From positions 1 through 64,000 of the forward strand of contig CALRPI020000009.1 in NCBI GenBank assembly GCA_943370025.1: 64,000 nt of DNA, written 5' to 3'. Within the stretch, counting starts at the first letter, position 1, and each line of letters begins with the position of its first letter. This document shows, in pieces, positions 10,132 to 19,862 of this stretch. The DNA comes from JAAUUE01 sp943370025. Lineage in GTDB: Bacteria > Cyanobacteriota > Cyanobacteriia > Cyanobacteriales > JAAUUE01. The notes below the pieces were generated by a model. That model did not search any database and was not told the origin of the DNA. It was given only the letters and a program-made list of their open reading frames with translations. Both the position numbers and the translations under genes were made by a program.

Positions 10132-11406
10132 ATGAGAACAGGTCTAACTGGTTTAATTCTAATTGTTGATGATAATCCGACTAACTTGGATGTGATCTCT
10201 GAAGCTTTGAGTAGTGAAGGGTATAAGATTGCGATCGCTACCAGTGGAGAGCGGGCTATTCAACAGGTTGAAAGGCGCCCTCCCGATCTGATTTTGTTAG
10301 ATGTGATGATGCCGGGGATTAACGGTTTTGAAACTTGTAAGCGTTTGAAATCTAACACCAAAACCTGTGATATTCCTATAATTTTCATGACAGCTTTAGC
10401 TGATACTGATCATAAGGTCAAAGGGTTTGAACTAGGGGCAGTGGATTATATTACTAAGCCCTTTCAAGAACAAGAAGTATTAGCCCGGGTCAGAACGCAT
10501 ATCCAGTTAAGTCTCTTGACTAAAAATCTTGAAGAGCAAGTAGCTCAAAAAACTTCAGCCTTACAAGCCTCTCAATTACAACTTATCCAGAGTGAAAAAT
10601 TATCTTCTCTAGGTAACTTAGTGGCTGGTATCGCTCACGAGATGAATAATCCCTTGGGGTTTATTGCTGCTAGTCTCAAACAAGCTAGACCAGCATTTTT
10701 TGATATTATCGAACACTTAAAACTTTATCAAGAACAATTCCCGGATAAGAATGAGGAAATTCTTAACCATGCTGAAGAAATCGACTTGGAATATAGCCTC
10801 AAAGATTTACCGAAAATGATTGATTCGATGGAAATAGCGTGCGATCGCCTCCGTAATATCAGTACATCTCTACGAACTTTCTCTCGTGCAGATACAGATT
10901 ACAAAGTTAATTTTCAAATTCATGAGGGGATTGATAGCACAATTTTAATTCTTAAACATCGCCTTCAAGCAAATGATAAGCGCCCAGCGATCGAAGTGAT
11001 CACCGATTATGGAAATATCCCCCAGATTCAATGTTTTCCGGGGCAATTGAATCAGGTATTTATGAATATTCTGGCAAATGCGATCGATACCTTAGAAGAA
11101 TCTAATCAGGGGAAGAGTTTTGCCGACATTCAAGTCAACCCCAACAAAATTGATATTACAACTACTGTTGTTGATCAACATGTACAAATATCAATCATGG
11201 ATAACGGTAAGGGTATGAGTGAAGAAGTGAAAAATAAAGTCTTTGATTATTTGTTTACAACCAAAGAAGTTGGTAAAGGTACGGGGTTAGGGTTGGCGAT
11301 CTCTCGGCAAATCGTCGAAGAAAAACATCAGGGAAAGATTAGTGTCAATTCAAAATTAGGTCAAGGGACTGAGTTTATTATTACTTTACCTATTGATGTA
11401 ACTTGA
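10132..11406 (+). CDS. Response regulator fused to histidine kinase
   Basis: An N-terminal receiver (residues about 6-125) has VDDN, the phospho-acceptor Asp in LLDVMMPG and a Lys in TKPF. A coiled coil follows, then a HisKA-type H-box (SLGNLVAGIAHEMNNP) and HATPase motifs (MDNGKGM, GTGLGLAI). It is soluble. ATG 10132 is preferred over an upstream TTG at 10099, because scars after kinases 1 and 2 begin at the same ATG. The kinase half resembles the C-terminus of the giant kinase at 11881, including the shared phrases TSLRTFSRADT and NKVFDYLFTTKEVGKG. It probably receives phosphate from kinase 3 next door; that pairing is inferred. Confidence 0.9.
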   Translation: MRTGLTGLILIVDDNPTNLDVISEALSSEGYKIAIATSGERAIQQVERRPPDLILLDVMMPGINGFETCKRLKSNTKTCDIPIIFMTALADTDHKVKGFELGAVDYITKPFQEQEVLARVRTHIQLSLLTKNLEEQVAQKTSALQASQLQLIQSEKLSSLGNLVAGIAHEMNNPLGFIAASLKQARPAFFDIIEHLKLYQEQFPDKNEEILNHAEEIDLEYSLKDLPKMIDSMEIACDRLRNISTSLRTFSRADTDYKVNFQIHEGIDSTILILKHRLQANDKRPAIEVITDYGNIPQIQCFPGQLNQVFMNILANAIDTLEESNQGKSFADIQVNPNKIDITTTVVDQHVQISIMDNGKGMSEEVKNKVFDYLFTTKEVGKGTGLGLAISRQIVEEKHQGKISVNSKLGQGTEFIITLPIDVT

Positions 11407-11458
11407 TGGGCAAGGGGTTTAGGTCTTTTACTAGCCCTAAATAACTCTAACTTTGCTA

Positions 11459-11546
11459 TAGCGATCCTAATTGAGTTTAGAATTTTAGAGGGTTGAGAAC
11501 GGCTACCCCTTCGGGGTAGCCGTTCTCAACCCATTTAGGATGGCTA
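11459..11546. repeat. Hairpin repeat, family B
   Basis: Ends are TAGCGATCCTAA and ATTTAGGATGGCTA. The core is a perfect 20-base stem that shares the GGGTTGAGAACGGCT arm with the copy at 298-378 but changes both arms together nearer the loop. It lies just past the stop of the REC-kinase gene and might act as a terminator. The remaining 11547-11880 stretch is AT-rich and shows no gene. Confidence 0.75.
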
Positions 11547-11880
11547 TATCCCTTAACAAATCTGCTCTTATAGATGAGGATCACGGCTTTAATAGTATTT
11601 TTATGCCATCTTGATCGATAAAAAGTATAGTATTTAACAGTTTGATTAATGATTTATTGGGATAAATACATTGGTTGATATTATTTATTAATAAGTAGTT
11701 ATTGGCAGAAAAAATGGAATTTTTTAGAAATTAATTATATACTAAAACCAGACATGAAGTTTGTGGTAATTATATTCAAAAATACAGCAATAACAAGTTG
11801 ATTTTTCTCTAGAAGTACAACTCTATATCAAAGAGCTAAAGAGCTTAATTAACTGCCTGTCTATAAATTGTCTTAAGGCT

Positions 11881-14800
11881 ATGGGAATGGATAAATCTAA
11901 CCAAAGTAATAATTGCATCTCCCTAGAACAACTTGTTAACTATCGAATTATTGAAACAGTTTATTCAGGAAGTCGCACTCTAATATATCGAGCTATGCGT
12001 GCCCAAGACCAATTGCCTGTGGTGATTAAACTTCTAAGAAATGATTATCCGACCTTCAATGAACTAGTCCAATTCCGCAATCAATATAACATTACTAAAA
12101 ATCTTCATTCTCCTCATATTATCCGAACCTATAGTTTAGAACCCTATAAAAATGGTTATGGATTAGTTATGGAAGATTTTGGAGGTGTATCGCTTCAGGA
12201 ATGGGTAGGAAAAGATAGATTATCTTTAGGTGGGTTTTTAGAAATGGCAATCACTATCTGCAATGCCTTAGATATACTCTGTCGGGAGCGGATTATTCAT
12301 AAAGATATCAAGCCTGCCAATATTCTCATTAATCCCGCCACTAAACAAGTTAAATTAATTGATTTTAGCATCGCTTCTTTATTGCCTAGGGAGACTCAAA
12401 CCCTAATAAATCCTAATGTTTTAGAAGGAACTCTTGCCTATATTTCTCCAGAACAAACAGGCAGAATGAATAGAGGAATTGATTACCGCACAGATTTTTA
12501 TTCTTTGGGGGTGACTTTTTATGAGTTATTAACTAGCAAGTTACCATTTCAGTCCCATGACCCGATGGAGTTAGTGCATTGTCATCTTGCCAAAATTGCT
12601 CCTTTAGCCCATGAAATTAATCCAGAAATTCCCTTAGTTATCTCAGAAATTGTCAGTAAGTTGATGGCAAAAAATGCTGAAGATAGGTATCAGAGTGCTT
12701 TGGGATTGAAATTTGATTTAGAAGAATGCCTAACTCAGCTACGGAAAACTGGGGAAATTGAAAACTTTGAAATTGGAAAACAGGATGTGAGCGATCGCTT
12801 CACCATCCCCGAAAAACTCTATGGTAGAGAAACTGAAGTGGAAACCCTCCTCCAAGCCTTTGGACGAGTTAGCAGTGGCAGTACAGAAATGATGTTAGTT
12901 GCCGGATTCTCAGGCATTGGGAAAACTGCCGTAGTCAATGAAGTCCATAAACCCATTGTCCGGCAACGGGGTTACTTTATTAAAGGGAAATACGATCAAT
13001 TTCAACGCAATATTCCTTTTTCTGCCTTTGTCCAAGCCTTCCGGGATCTGATGGGACAATTATTATCAGAAAGTGACTCTCAACTACAAGAATGGAAAAC
13101 TAAAATATTAGAAGCTGTTGGTGATAATGGACAAATCTTGATCGAGGTAATTCCAGAACTAGAACTTATCCTGGGTTCTCAAGCAACTCCTACAGAATTA
13201 TCAGGAAGTGCCGCCCAAAATCGGTTTAATTTACTGATGCAAAAATTTGTCCAAGTTTTTACAAGTAAAGAGCATCCTTTAGTAATATTTCTGGATGATT
13301 TACAGTGGGCTGATTCTGCTTCATTAAAATTATTGCAACTCTTGATGCAAGATACTGGTTATTTATTACTACTAGGTGCTTATCGGGATAATGAAGTTTC
13401 GCCTCTCCATCCCTTTATGTTAATAGTGGATGAGATTGGCAAGACTGGGGCGATCGTGAATACGATTACTTTATTGTCTTTGAGTGAAATAGATATGAAT
13501 CGGTTAGTCGCAGACACTCTCAATTGCGCTCTTGCTATCGCTCAACCTTTAACAAGACTGATATATCAAAAAACTACTGGAAATCCTTTCTTTGCGACAC
13601 AGTTTCTTAAGGCACTACATGAAGAGAATCAAATTACTTTTAATTCTGACTTTCGTTATTGGCAGTGTGATATTTCTCAGATCAGAGCTTTAGCCCTTAC
13701 AGATAATGTAGTGGAGTTTATGGCTGTGCAATTGCAAAAATTGCCGTCTGCAACCCAAAATATTCTCAAACTAGCAGCTTGTATTGGCAATCAATTTGAT
13801 TTGCAGACCTTGGCAATTATCAGTGAGCAATCGGCAGAAGTTGCGGCAACAGCATTATGGAGAGCCTTGCAAGATGGTTTGATTATTCCTAATACAGACG
13901 GCTATAAATTTTTTATTCACACTGATGGGCAACAAGTATTTGATGTGGTGGCAAATCCGACTTATCGATTTTTGCACGATCGGGTGCAACAAGCCGCCTA
14001 CTCATTGATTCCTGAGGATCAAAAGCAAGCAGTTCATCTCAAAATTGGACAGCTTCTGTTCGAGTATCATTCTAAAGAGGATACAATTTACAAGATATTT
14101 GAGGTCGTCAATCATCTAAATATCGGTAGCCAACTTATCATCGATCCTGCTGCGATAATTCAACTAGGTGAACTCAACTTTACTGCTGGTCAACAAGCCA
14201 AACTTTCTACGGCTTATACTTCATCGGTGGGCTATTTTCAAAAAGCGATCGAGCTACTCACAATCAATGTTTGGCAGAATGATTATGCCCTTGCTTTATC
14301 ATTGTATGGACAGGCGATGGAAGTAAACTATCTAAGTGGTGATTTTGCTGCGATGAATCAACTACTAGAGGAAATTACCAACCATGCTAGAGATTATTTA
14401 GATCTAGTCAAAGTACAAGAAATTTCCATCGAAGCATTAGTTGCTCAGGGTAAGATACTAGAGGCGGTAGGGTTGGGCTTAGAAGTTCTAGAGCAATTAG
14501 AAATCAAGTTTCCCAAACAGCCAACACCTGATGACTACAGTGCTGCCCTTACTAGTACTCAATTAGCTATAGGAGATCGCCAACCTGAAGAACTTATTGA
14601 TTTACCAATAGCGACAGATAAAAAAGCAATTGCAGCTCTACGAGTCTTAAGTAAGTTAGCTACTCCCGTCTATCTAGCCACACCGATTCTTTATCCTCTT
14701 GTTATTTTTAAAGGCACTGAACTATCAGTTTACTATGGGGTTTCATCAGCCTCTACTTTCTTATTCGTAGCTTATGGGCTGATTAACTGCGCCATGCTAG

Positions 14801-17721
14801 ATAACTATACAAATGGTTATGAATTCGGTCAATTAGCTTTTGCATTGTCCTTAAAGCTGGAAGATCAGGAATTTAGAGCTAGAGTTTTATTGATGAGTGG
14901 ACACTTTATCACCCACTGGAAGGTGCATCTGAGAGAGACTCTGCCATTACTTAAAAGCAGCTATAGTATAGGTTTGGAAAGTGGAGATTCTGCCTATGCA
15001 GCTTATTCAGCCTGTGCATATTCTTATCATATTTACTTTTTAGGTCATCCTCTTTCTAAAATTGTACACGAATTAGGTGACTATGGAAAAGCACTACAAC
15101 AATTGAATCAGTATACTGCTCTAAACTATCAAAAAATTTATCATCAAATTGTACTAAACCTATTAGGAGAATCGGCTTTTCCTAATACTTTAGTTGGGTC
15201 TATTTATCATGAACAGGAGATGTTACCCAAGCACCAAGCATCTGAGGATTACGTTGCTTTAGCTCATCTTTTTATTAATAAATTAGTTTTAAGTGTCTGG
15301 TTTGAAGACTGGGAAAAGGCGATCGAAGCAGCAGACTTAGCTGAGTCCTATCTAGCCGGTGCTTCAGCAATGGTAACAATTCCTATTTACTACTTTTATG
15401 ATACTCTTGCTCGTCTTGCTTCGGTTCGATCGAATCCAGAACAATTACCAGAAATCCTGATGCTCCGGATCGCCCAAAACCTCAAGAAACTAGGGACTTG
15501 GGCTGAAGTTGCGCCGATGAATCTTCAACATAGGGTTGATTTGCTGGAAGCTGAAAAGTGTCGAGTTTTAGGTAGAAACTATGAAGCAGGAGATCGTTAC
15601 GATCGGGCGATCGCCGGAGCCAAAGCTAACGAATACATCCAAGAAGAGGCTCTAGCTAATGAACTTGCCGCTAAATTTTACTTCGACTGGGGCAAAGAAA
15701 AAGTTGCCGCTGGCTATATGCAAGAGGCTTATTATTGTTATACAAAATGGGGAGCAAAAGCTAAAGTTCAGGACTTAGAAATCCGCTATCCTCATTTGCT
15801 AGAACCCATTTTACACCAGTCCCAAGCTGGCTTCAATCCCTTCGCTACTATCACTACCATTGCTAATTCCTATACCCAATCTTCTCCTACTAGTATTTCT
15901 GACACCTTAGATTTTGCCTCGGTGATCCAAGCTGCCCAAGCCCTCTCTAGTACGATCGACCTTGATGAACTCCTAAAACAACTCACCCAAATTATTCTCC
16001 AAAACTCCGGGGGCGACAAGTGTATACTAGTTTTACCTCAAGAGGGAACTTGGCTGGTAAGAGCCATCTCTACTCCAGACGCTACGGAAATTATCTCAGA
16101 ACCCCTAGAGGGAAATTCTCACGTTCCTCTGAAATTAATTCAATACATCAAGCGGACACAATCTTTAGTAGTGGTGGATAATCTAGAAACAGATTTACCA
16201 ATAATTGATGACTACTTGATCCAACGCCAGCCCAAGAGTGTTGTGGGTTTACCCATTCTTCACCAAGGGCAGTTAACAGGGATTCTTTACCTGAAAAATC
16301 AATCTACAGCCAGAGTGTTTACGAGAGATCGCCTGACGGTGATCCAGTTTATCTGTATCCAAGCAGCCATCTCCCTAGAAAATGCCCAACTCTATCAAGA
16401 AGCTCAGGCTACTTCTGGTAAATTGACAGAACTCAATACCCAACTAGAAACTCAAGTCTCTCGCCTTGCAGAAAGCCAAGCCCAAAATCGAGCAATTCTC
16501 CAAGCCATCCCCGATATGATGTTCCGGGTAAATCGAGAAGGGTTTTACTTAAACTACGTTATATCTAACGAATTGCTAGATTTCCTTAGTGAAAAACAAT
16601 CCATTGGTAAGTCTATGGCGGAGTGTTTGCCCCCAGAGCTTTATCAGCGACAAATGCACTACTTAACCTTAGCCCTGGAAACTAACAAAGTTCAGATCTA
16701 TGAGCAAGAACTAACGATAGAGGGAAATATTCAACACGAAGAGGTACGGGTTGTCCCGATTGAGGAAAAAGGAGAAGTGTTGTTTATGATTCGGAATATT
16801 AGCGATCGCAAAAAAGCCGAAGCTATCATTACTCAGAAATCTCAAGATTTAGCTCAAGCCCTAGAAAACTTGCAGCACACTCAAATACAGATGATTCAAG
16901 CCGAAAAGATGTCAGCTTTAGGTAACTTGGTTGCCGGGGTAGCTCACGAGATTAATAACCCTATTGGTTTCCTTGGTGGCAATATCAAACCTGCCCTAAA
17001 TTACATCAACGATTTGTTTGAATTGATTGATTTAGTCCAACAAAAATATCCTCAATTAGACCCAGAAATTCAAGAAGAGATAGAAACTATTGAACTAGAC
17101 TATATTCGGGAAGATTTACCAAAATTAATTGGTTCCATGCGGGAAGGAGTAAAGCGAATTCAAGATATCAGTACCAGCCTTAGAACCTTCTCTCGTGCCG
17201 ATACAGAAAGTCCTGTAGCTTGCAATATCCATGATGGAATTAATAGCACCATTATGATCCTTAAACATCGCCTCAAGGCTAATGAATCTCGTCCAACAAT
17301 TGAAGTTATTAAAGATTATGGTAACTTGCCTACAATAGACTGTTATGCAGGGCAGTTGAATCAAGTATTTATGAATATTTTAGGGAATGCGATCGATGCT
17401 TTGGATGATGCAAATAGAGGACGGACTTTTGCTGAAATTCAAGAAAATCCTAACCAGATTGCTATTACAACTTCAGTCGAAAATAATAGGGTGAAAATTA
17501 CGATCATTGATAACGGGAAGGGCATGAGTGAAGAGGTCAAGAAAAAAATATTTGACCATTTATTTACCACGAAAGAAGTAGGTAAAGGCACTGGGTTGGG
17601 ATTAGCGATCGCCCGACAAATTATTGAAGAAAAACATGGAGGTAATATTCACGTTACCTCCGACCTAGGACAAGGAACTAAATTTATTATTACCTTACCT
17701 ATCACTAGTAAGCTCTCATAG
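11881..17721 (+). CDS. Giant Ser/Thr kinase-AAA ATPase-GAF-PAS-histidine kinase (HstK type)
   Basis: This is a 1946-residue trifunctional signalling protein of the kind common in filamentous cyanobacteria. The protein kinase domain (about 20-285) has the catalytic HKDIKPANIL and an APE-like SPEQ. The AAA/STAND ATPase (about 315-600) has Walker A GFSGIGKTA and Walker B VIFLDDLQWAD. A long helical, TPR-like middle follows (about 690-1300). A GAF domain (about 1340-1500), a PAS domain (about 1515-1640), an H-box (LGNLVAGVAHEINNP, His near 1688) and HATPase motifs (IDNGKGM, GTGLGLAI) complete it. There is no TM. Its C-terminal kinase is close kin to the protein at 10132. The second in-frame ATG at 11887 is an alternative start. 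Confidence 0.92.
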   Translation: MGMDKSNQSNNCISLEQLVNYRIIETVYSGSRTLIYRAMRAQDQLPVVIKLLRNDYPTFNELVQFRNQYNITKNLHSPHIIRTYSLEPYKNGYGLVMEDFGGVSLQEWVGKDRLSLGGFLEMAITICNALDILCRERIIHKDIKPANILINPATKQVKLIDFSIASLLPRETQTLINPNVLEGTLAYISPEQTGRMNRGIDYRTDFYSLGVTFYELLTSKLPFQSHDPMELVHCHLAKIAPLAHEINPEIPLVISEIVSKLMAKNAEDRYQSALGLKFDLEECLTQLRKTGEIENFEIGKQDVSDRFTIPEKLYGRETEVETLLQAFGRVSSGSTEMMLVAGFSGIGKTAVVNEVHKPIVRQRGYFIKGKYDQFQRNIPFSAFVQAFRDLMGQLLSESDSQLQEWKTKILEAVGDNGQILIEVIPELELILGSQATPTELSGSAAQNRFNLLMQKFVQVFTSKEHPLVIFLDDLQWADSASLKLLQLLMQDTGYLLLLGAYRDNEVSPLHPFMLIVDEIGKTGAIVNTITLLSLSEIDMNRLVADTLNCALAIAQPLTRLIYQKTTGNPFFATQFLKALHEENQITFNSDFRYWQCDISQIRALALTDNVVEFMAVQLQKLPSATQNILKLAACIGNQFDLQTLAIISEQSAEVAATALWRALQDGLIIPNTDGYKFFIHTDGQQVFDVVANPTYRFLHDRVQQAAYSLIPEDQKQAVHLKIGQLLFEYHSKEDTIYKIFEVVNHLNIGSQLIIDPAAIIQLGELNFTAGQQAKLSTAYTSSVGYFQKAIELLTINVWQNDYALALSLYGQAMEVNYLSGDFAAMNQLLEEITNHARDYLDLVKVQEISIEALVAQGKILEAVGLGLEVLEQLEIKFPKQPTPDDYSAALTSTQLAIGDRQPEELIDLPIATDKKAIAALRVLSKLATPVYLATPILYPLVIFKGTELSVYYGVSSASTFLFVAYGLINCAMLDNYTNGYEFGQLAFALSLKLEDQEFRARVLLMSGHFITHWKVHLRETLPLLKSSYSIGLESGDSAYAAYSACAYSYHIYFLGHPLSKIVHELGDYGKALQQLNQYTALNYQKIYHQIVLNLLGESAFPNTLVGSIYHEQEMLPKHQASEDYVALAHLFINKLVLSVWFEDWEKAIEAADLAESYLAGASAMVTIPIYYFYDTLARLASVRSNPEQLPEILMLRIAQNLKKLGTWAEVAPMNLQHRVDLLEAEKCRVLGRNYEAGDRYDRAIAGAKANEYIQEEALANELAAKFYFDWGKEKVAAGYMQEAYYCYTKWGAKAKVQDLEIRYPHLLEPILHQSQAGFNPFATITTIANSYTQSSPTSISDTLDFASVIQAAQALSSTIDLDELLKQLTQIILQNSGGDKCILVLPQEGTWLVRAISTPDATEIISEPLEGNSHVPLKLIQYIKRTQSLVVVDNLETDLPIIDDYLIQRQPKSVVGLPILHQGQLTGILYLKNQSTARVFTRDRLTVIQFICIQAAISLENAQLYQEAQATSGKLTELNTQLETQVSRLAESQAQNRAILQAIPDMMFRVNREGFYLNYVISNELLDFLSEKQSIGKSMAECLPPELYQRQMHYLTLALETNKVQIYEQELTIEGNIQHEEVRVVPIEEKGEVLFMIRNISDRKKAEAIITQKSQDLAQALENLQHTQIQMIQAEKMSALGNLVAGVAHEINNPIGFLGGNIKPALNYINDLFELIDLVQQKYPQLDPEIQEEIETIELDYIREDLPKLIGSMREGVKRIQDISTSLRTFSRADTESPVACNIHDGINSTIMILKHRLKANESRPTIEVIKDYGNLPTIDCYAGQLNQVFMNILGNAIDALDDANRGRTFAEIQENPNQIAITTSVENNRVKITIIDNGKGMSEEVKKKIFDHLFTTKEVGKGTGLGLAIARQIIEEKHGGNIHVTSDLGQGTKFIITLPITSKLS

Positions 17722-17740
17722 GGTGGGCATTGCCCACCCT
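17720..17740. terminator. Hairpin between convergent genes
   Basis: A perfect 9-bp stem (AGGGTGGGC / GCCCACCCT) with an ATT loop overlaps the stop of the giant kinase. It lies 28 bp from the stop of the convergent minus-strand gene. The position suits a bidirectional terminator, although T-runs are weak. Confidence 0.55.
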
Positions 17741-17768
17741 ACAAATTCTACGATTGTGGCAATAACAG

Positions 17769-18170
17769 CTACGATCTCACCACTTCAGTTCCTTGATCTT
17801 GCCAAACTTTGACCAAGAGAAACTCCAATCCGTAGGGCAGGGAAGTCACAAAGACCCCTTGATCAAAGGTATCTAGGGAATTAGTTGCCTCATGGCCGAT
17901 CCAAGTTCCCCGCAGACTGATCTCTAGGTAGTCGCGATCGCCCAGACAGACCCCAATATCTGGATCCTGCTGCCGAGCTACTTGAGCTTGCAAATGCCGC
18001 ACCAAGGGCAAACCTACTGGTACAAGGAACGCCGCACAACTGGGTTGCACAGTTATCCCCCGCCCCAAACGCAGATTAAACACCACCCTGGCAGCGATCC
18101 ATTCTTCCAGTAGTTCTCCCAGATATTCTAAGTGGAGACTATCTTCCGTGTAGGTGAGTTTCAGCATCAT
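17769..18170 (-). CDS. Conserved hypothetical protein paired with HNH nuclease
   Basis: A soluble protein of about 133 residues with no domain that I recognise. The start is placed at ATG 18170 (or the adjacent ATG 18167), because CAGGAGGAAA lies directly upstream. The longer upstream frame would have no such site. The gene overlaps the 3' end of the HNH gene by about 30 bp, so the two are probably translated together. No catalytic motif is visible. Confidence 0.75.
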   Translation of the reverse strand: MMLKLTYTEDSLHLEYLGELLEEWIAARVVFNLRLGRGITVQPSCAAFLVPVGLPLVRHLQAQVARQQDPDIGVCLGDRDYLEISLRGTWIGHEATNSLDTFDQGVFVTSLPYGLEFLLVKVWQDQGTEVVRS

Positions 18171-18693
18171 TTTCCTCCTGTTGGTGGTCGTTGTGGGTAC
18201 GCCAGAAGTTTTCAGCAAAGGCAATAGTCGGGTGCATGGGCGCTCTTGGTTGATTTCGCAAGATCATTCCCGCTTCTTGGGGAGTCCGATCGCCCTTTTT
18301 GGAGTTACACCGTTCACAAGCTGTAACTACGTTATCCCAGCTATGTTTTCCGTTCCTCGATCGAGGAATTACGTGGTCTAGGGTCAGGTGTTTCGTGACT
18401 CCGCAGTATTGACAAGCATGGTGATCTCGGCGGAGAACTTCCCGACGGTTGACAGGGGGGACTTTCCAGAGGCGCTCGTTACCAGTGCAGGTGAGACGGA
18501 TGTGGGCAGGCACTAGGAGGACAAAATTGGGCGATCGGACCTGAACTCCAACTTCTGTTGCCAGATCTAGGGGTTCAGCTTTCCCTGTTACCAAAAGAAC
18601 GATCGCTCGGCGGATATTAATCCGAGTAATGGGTAGATAATTCCGAGAAAACACGACTACAGATTGCCTCAAAACATCAGTTACGCTGGTCAC
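18139..18693 (-). CDS. HNH endonuclease family protein
   Basis: This is a putative metal-dependent nuclease. The C-terminal half has the HNH core: CQYCG, LTLDHVIPRSRNG, WDNVVTAC, then CERCN, giving two zinc CxxC pairs around the His-Asn-His site. The N-terminal half (SVVVFSRNYLP) precedes the fold. I chose GTG 18693 because AAGGAGG lies 9 nt upstream; the ATG at 18726 has no such site. HNH proteins with this N-terminus are widespread in cyanobacterial chromosomes, so I place it outside the neighbouring mobile element. The target is unknown. Confidence 0.85.
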   Translation of the reverse strand: MTSVTDVLRQSVVVFSRNYLPITRINIRRAIVLLVTGKAEPLDLATEVGVQVRSPNFVLLVPAHIRLTCTGNERLWKVPPVNRREVLRRDHHACQYCGVTKHLTLDHVIPRSRNGKHSWDNVVTACERCNSKKGDRTPQEAGMILRNQPRAPMHPTIAFAENFWRTHNDHQQEENDAETHLHGR

Positions 18694-18775
18694 AGTCCCT
18701 AACCTCCTTAAATTAATAACCCCCACTTCTAATATTTAGAGGCGGGGGTAAAAACCATCTGGTTTCTTGAGTATT

Positions 18776-19129
18776 TTAGGTGCAGGCAAACCTTAAGCTA
18801 TGCCTATACCTACCGCTTCTAAAATCCCGTCCTAATCTATACGATATGGCAGTTCCTGAGAAATTTCCCAAACTAATATCAAGATTAATATCAAGGTGAT
18901 TAACATTGATTACACCTTTGGGGTTCTCTCTATTATGACCAAAGAAAAATTCCTCACCCACAAAAACTAGGCATCGATCCTCCTTGATGGAGTTAGCTAT
19001 CATAGCTGTGGTTGCCACGATCGTAGCTGTGGTTGCCACGATCGTAGCTACAGTTAACACAATCGCCTGACTCCAAAATCTGGCGGCGGTTGTGGCAATG
19101 AATTTTACTATGGTCAAAGAGATAAACAT
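18776..19129 (-). CDS. Doubtful small membrane protein with internal repeat
   Basis: A 117-codon frame has a hydrophobic N-terminus (residues about 5-47) made partly from tandem copies of a 21-bp DNA repeat (near 19000-19050), giving repeated VATTAxIVA. No family is recognised and there is no strong ribosome site. It may be a spurious frame over repetitive DNA next to the left end of the integrative element. Confidence 0.3.
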   Translation of the reverse strand: MFISLTIVKFIATTAARFWSQAIVLTVATIVATTATIVATTAMIANSIKEDRCLVFVGEEFFFGHNRENPKGVINVNHLDINLDISLGNFSGTAISYRLGRDFRSGRYRHSLRFACT

Positions 19130-19179
19130 GGATTAATGATAGATAGTTTTTGAGTTAGCTTAATCAAGCTAACTTTTTA

Positions 19180-19193
19180 ATACTACACTTGTA
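19180..19193 (+). other. Candidate attL core
   Basis: ATACTACACTTGTA is identical to the bases at 33514-33527. It sits in an AT-rich gap just beyond the last host-like frame. The crossover point cannot be fixed from sequence alone. Confidence 0.6.
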
Positions 19194-19300
19194 ATTAAAA
19201 AAGTGCAACCTATCCTTGTTGAGTAAGGCTTGTAGGAAAGTTGCGAAGATTGAAGTTAAAAAAGTTGCATTAGATGTGTACATAAACGCCCCGGATTTTC

Positions 19301-19591
19301 ATGTTTTATCTAATTTTGTTGATTTTTGTCTTAGTCTTCTTGTTGATAATTTCCATTGCGTTTATTTTTTTCTGGAAACTCCTAAGACCCCCAGCACGGC
19401 AGCCGCTAATCTTGCCAACACGGGTAAGCCCCCCACCGCCTCACCCACTTAGGGGGAAACTACTAGAGCTTTGCCATGGGGACAAAGCTCTAGTAGATAG
19501 ACTTTATTTAAGTGCCAAGCGTACCGGGAAATCAACAGAGTGGATCTATCAGAAAGCGATCGATGACCTAATTAGAGATAGGAGCCGTTAA
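19301..19591 (+). CDS. Small single-pass membrane protein at element left end
   Basis: This 96-residue protein has an N-terminal TM helix (about residues 3-27), a Pro-rich linker (RPPARQPL...PPPPHP) and a basic helical C-terminus (LVDRLYLSAKRTGKSTEWIYQKAIDDL). The tail resembles a small soluble recognition domain but I cannot name it. It is the only plus-strand gene at this end and converges with the minus operon, their stops being adjacent. A role at the envelope is inferred only from the TM. Confidence 0.6.
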   Translation: MFYLILLIFVLVFLLIISIAFIFFWKLLRPPARQPLILPTRVSPPPPHPLRGKLLELCHGDKALVDRLYLSAKRTGKSTEWIYQKAIDDLIRDRSR

Positions 19592-19855
19592 TTATTTCTT
19601 CAAATAATCAACGATCACCCCTAGGAAAAGAAACAGTATCCCAATCCATACCTGAGAAAATCGGTTATTTAAGTCATGATCAGCCTTTTCCAGACCTCCT
19701 ACCCTTCGCGCCAAACTTTCAAGCTGACTCCTAAAAGTGGCTGTAGTTCCTGCACGTTCTTCACGGGTTGACATTGAGCCTTTAGCTACATCTTCTAGGT
19801 AGCTAACTTTTTCTATGAGCCGTTCAACTTTTACTCTTAAATCGTTAAGTTCCAC
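19592..19855 (-). CDS. Tail-anchored coiled-coil protein
   Basis: About 87 residues: a heptad-like helical region (residues about 3-60, with LRVKVERLIEKVSYLEDV) is followed by one C-terminal TM helix (WIGILFLFLGVIVDYL) and a KK end. GTG 19855 is preferred since TAGGAG lies just upstream; the ATG 19888 start would overlap the previous gene. It is the last gene of the minus operon. The shape (coiled coil plus terminal anchor) is seen in holin-associated, spanin-like and membrane-tether proteins, but I cannot assign one. Confidence 0.6.
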   Translation of the reverse strand: MELNDLRVKVERLIEKVSYLEDVAKGSMSTREERAGTTATFRSQLESLARRVGGLEKADHDLNNRFSQVWIGILFLFLGVIVDYLKK

Positions 19856-19862
19856 AGTTCTC

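Noticed and set aside
18776..19129. Small membrane frame considered as part of the integrative element
   Set aside because: It lies outside the direct repeat, and its coding status is doubtful because its start is built from tandem DNA repeats.
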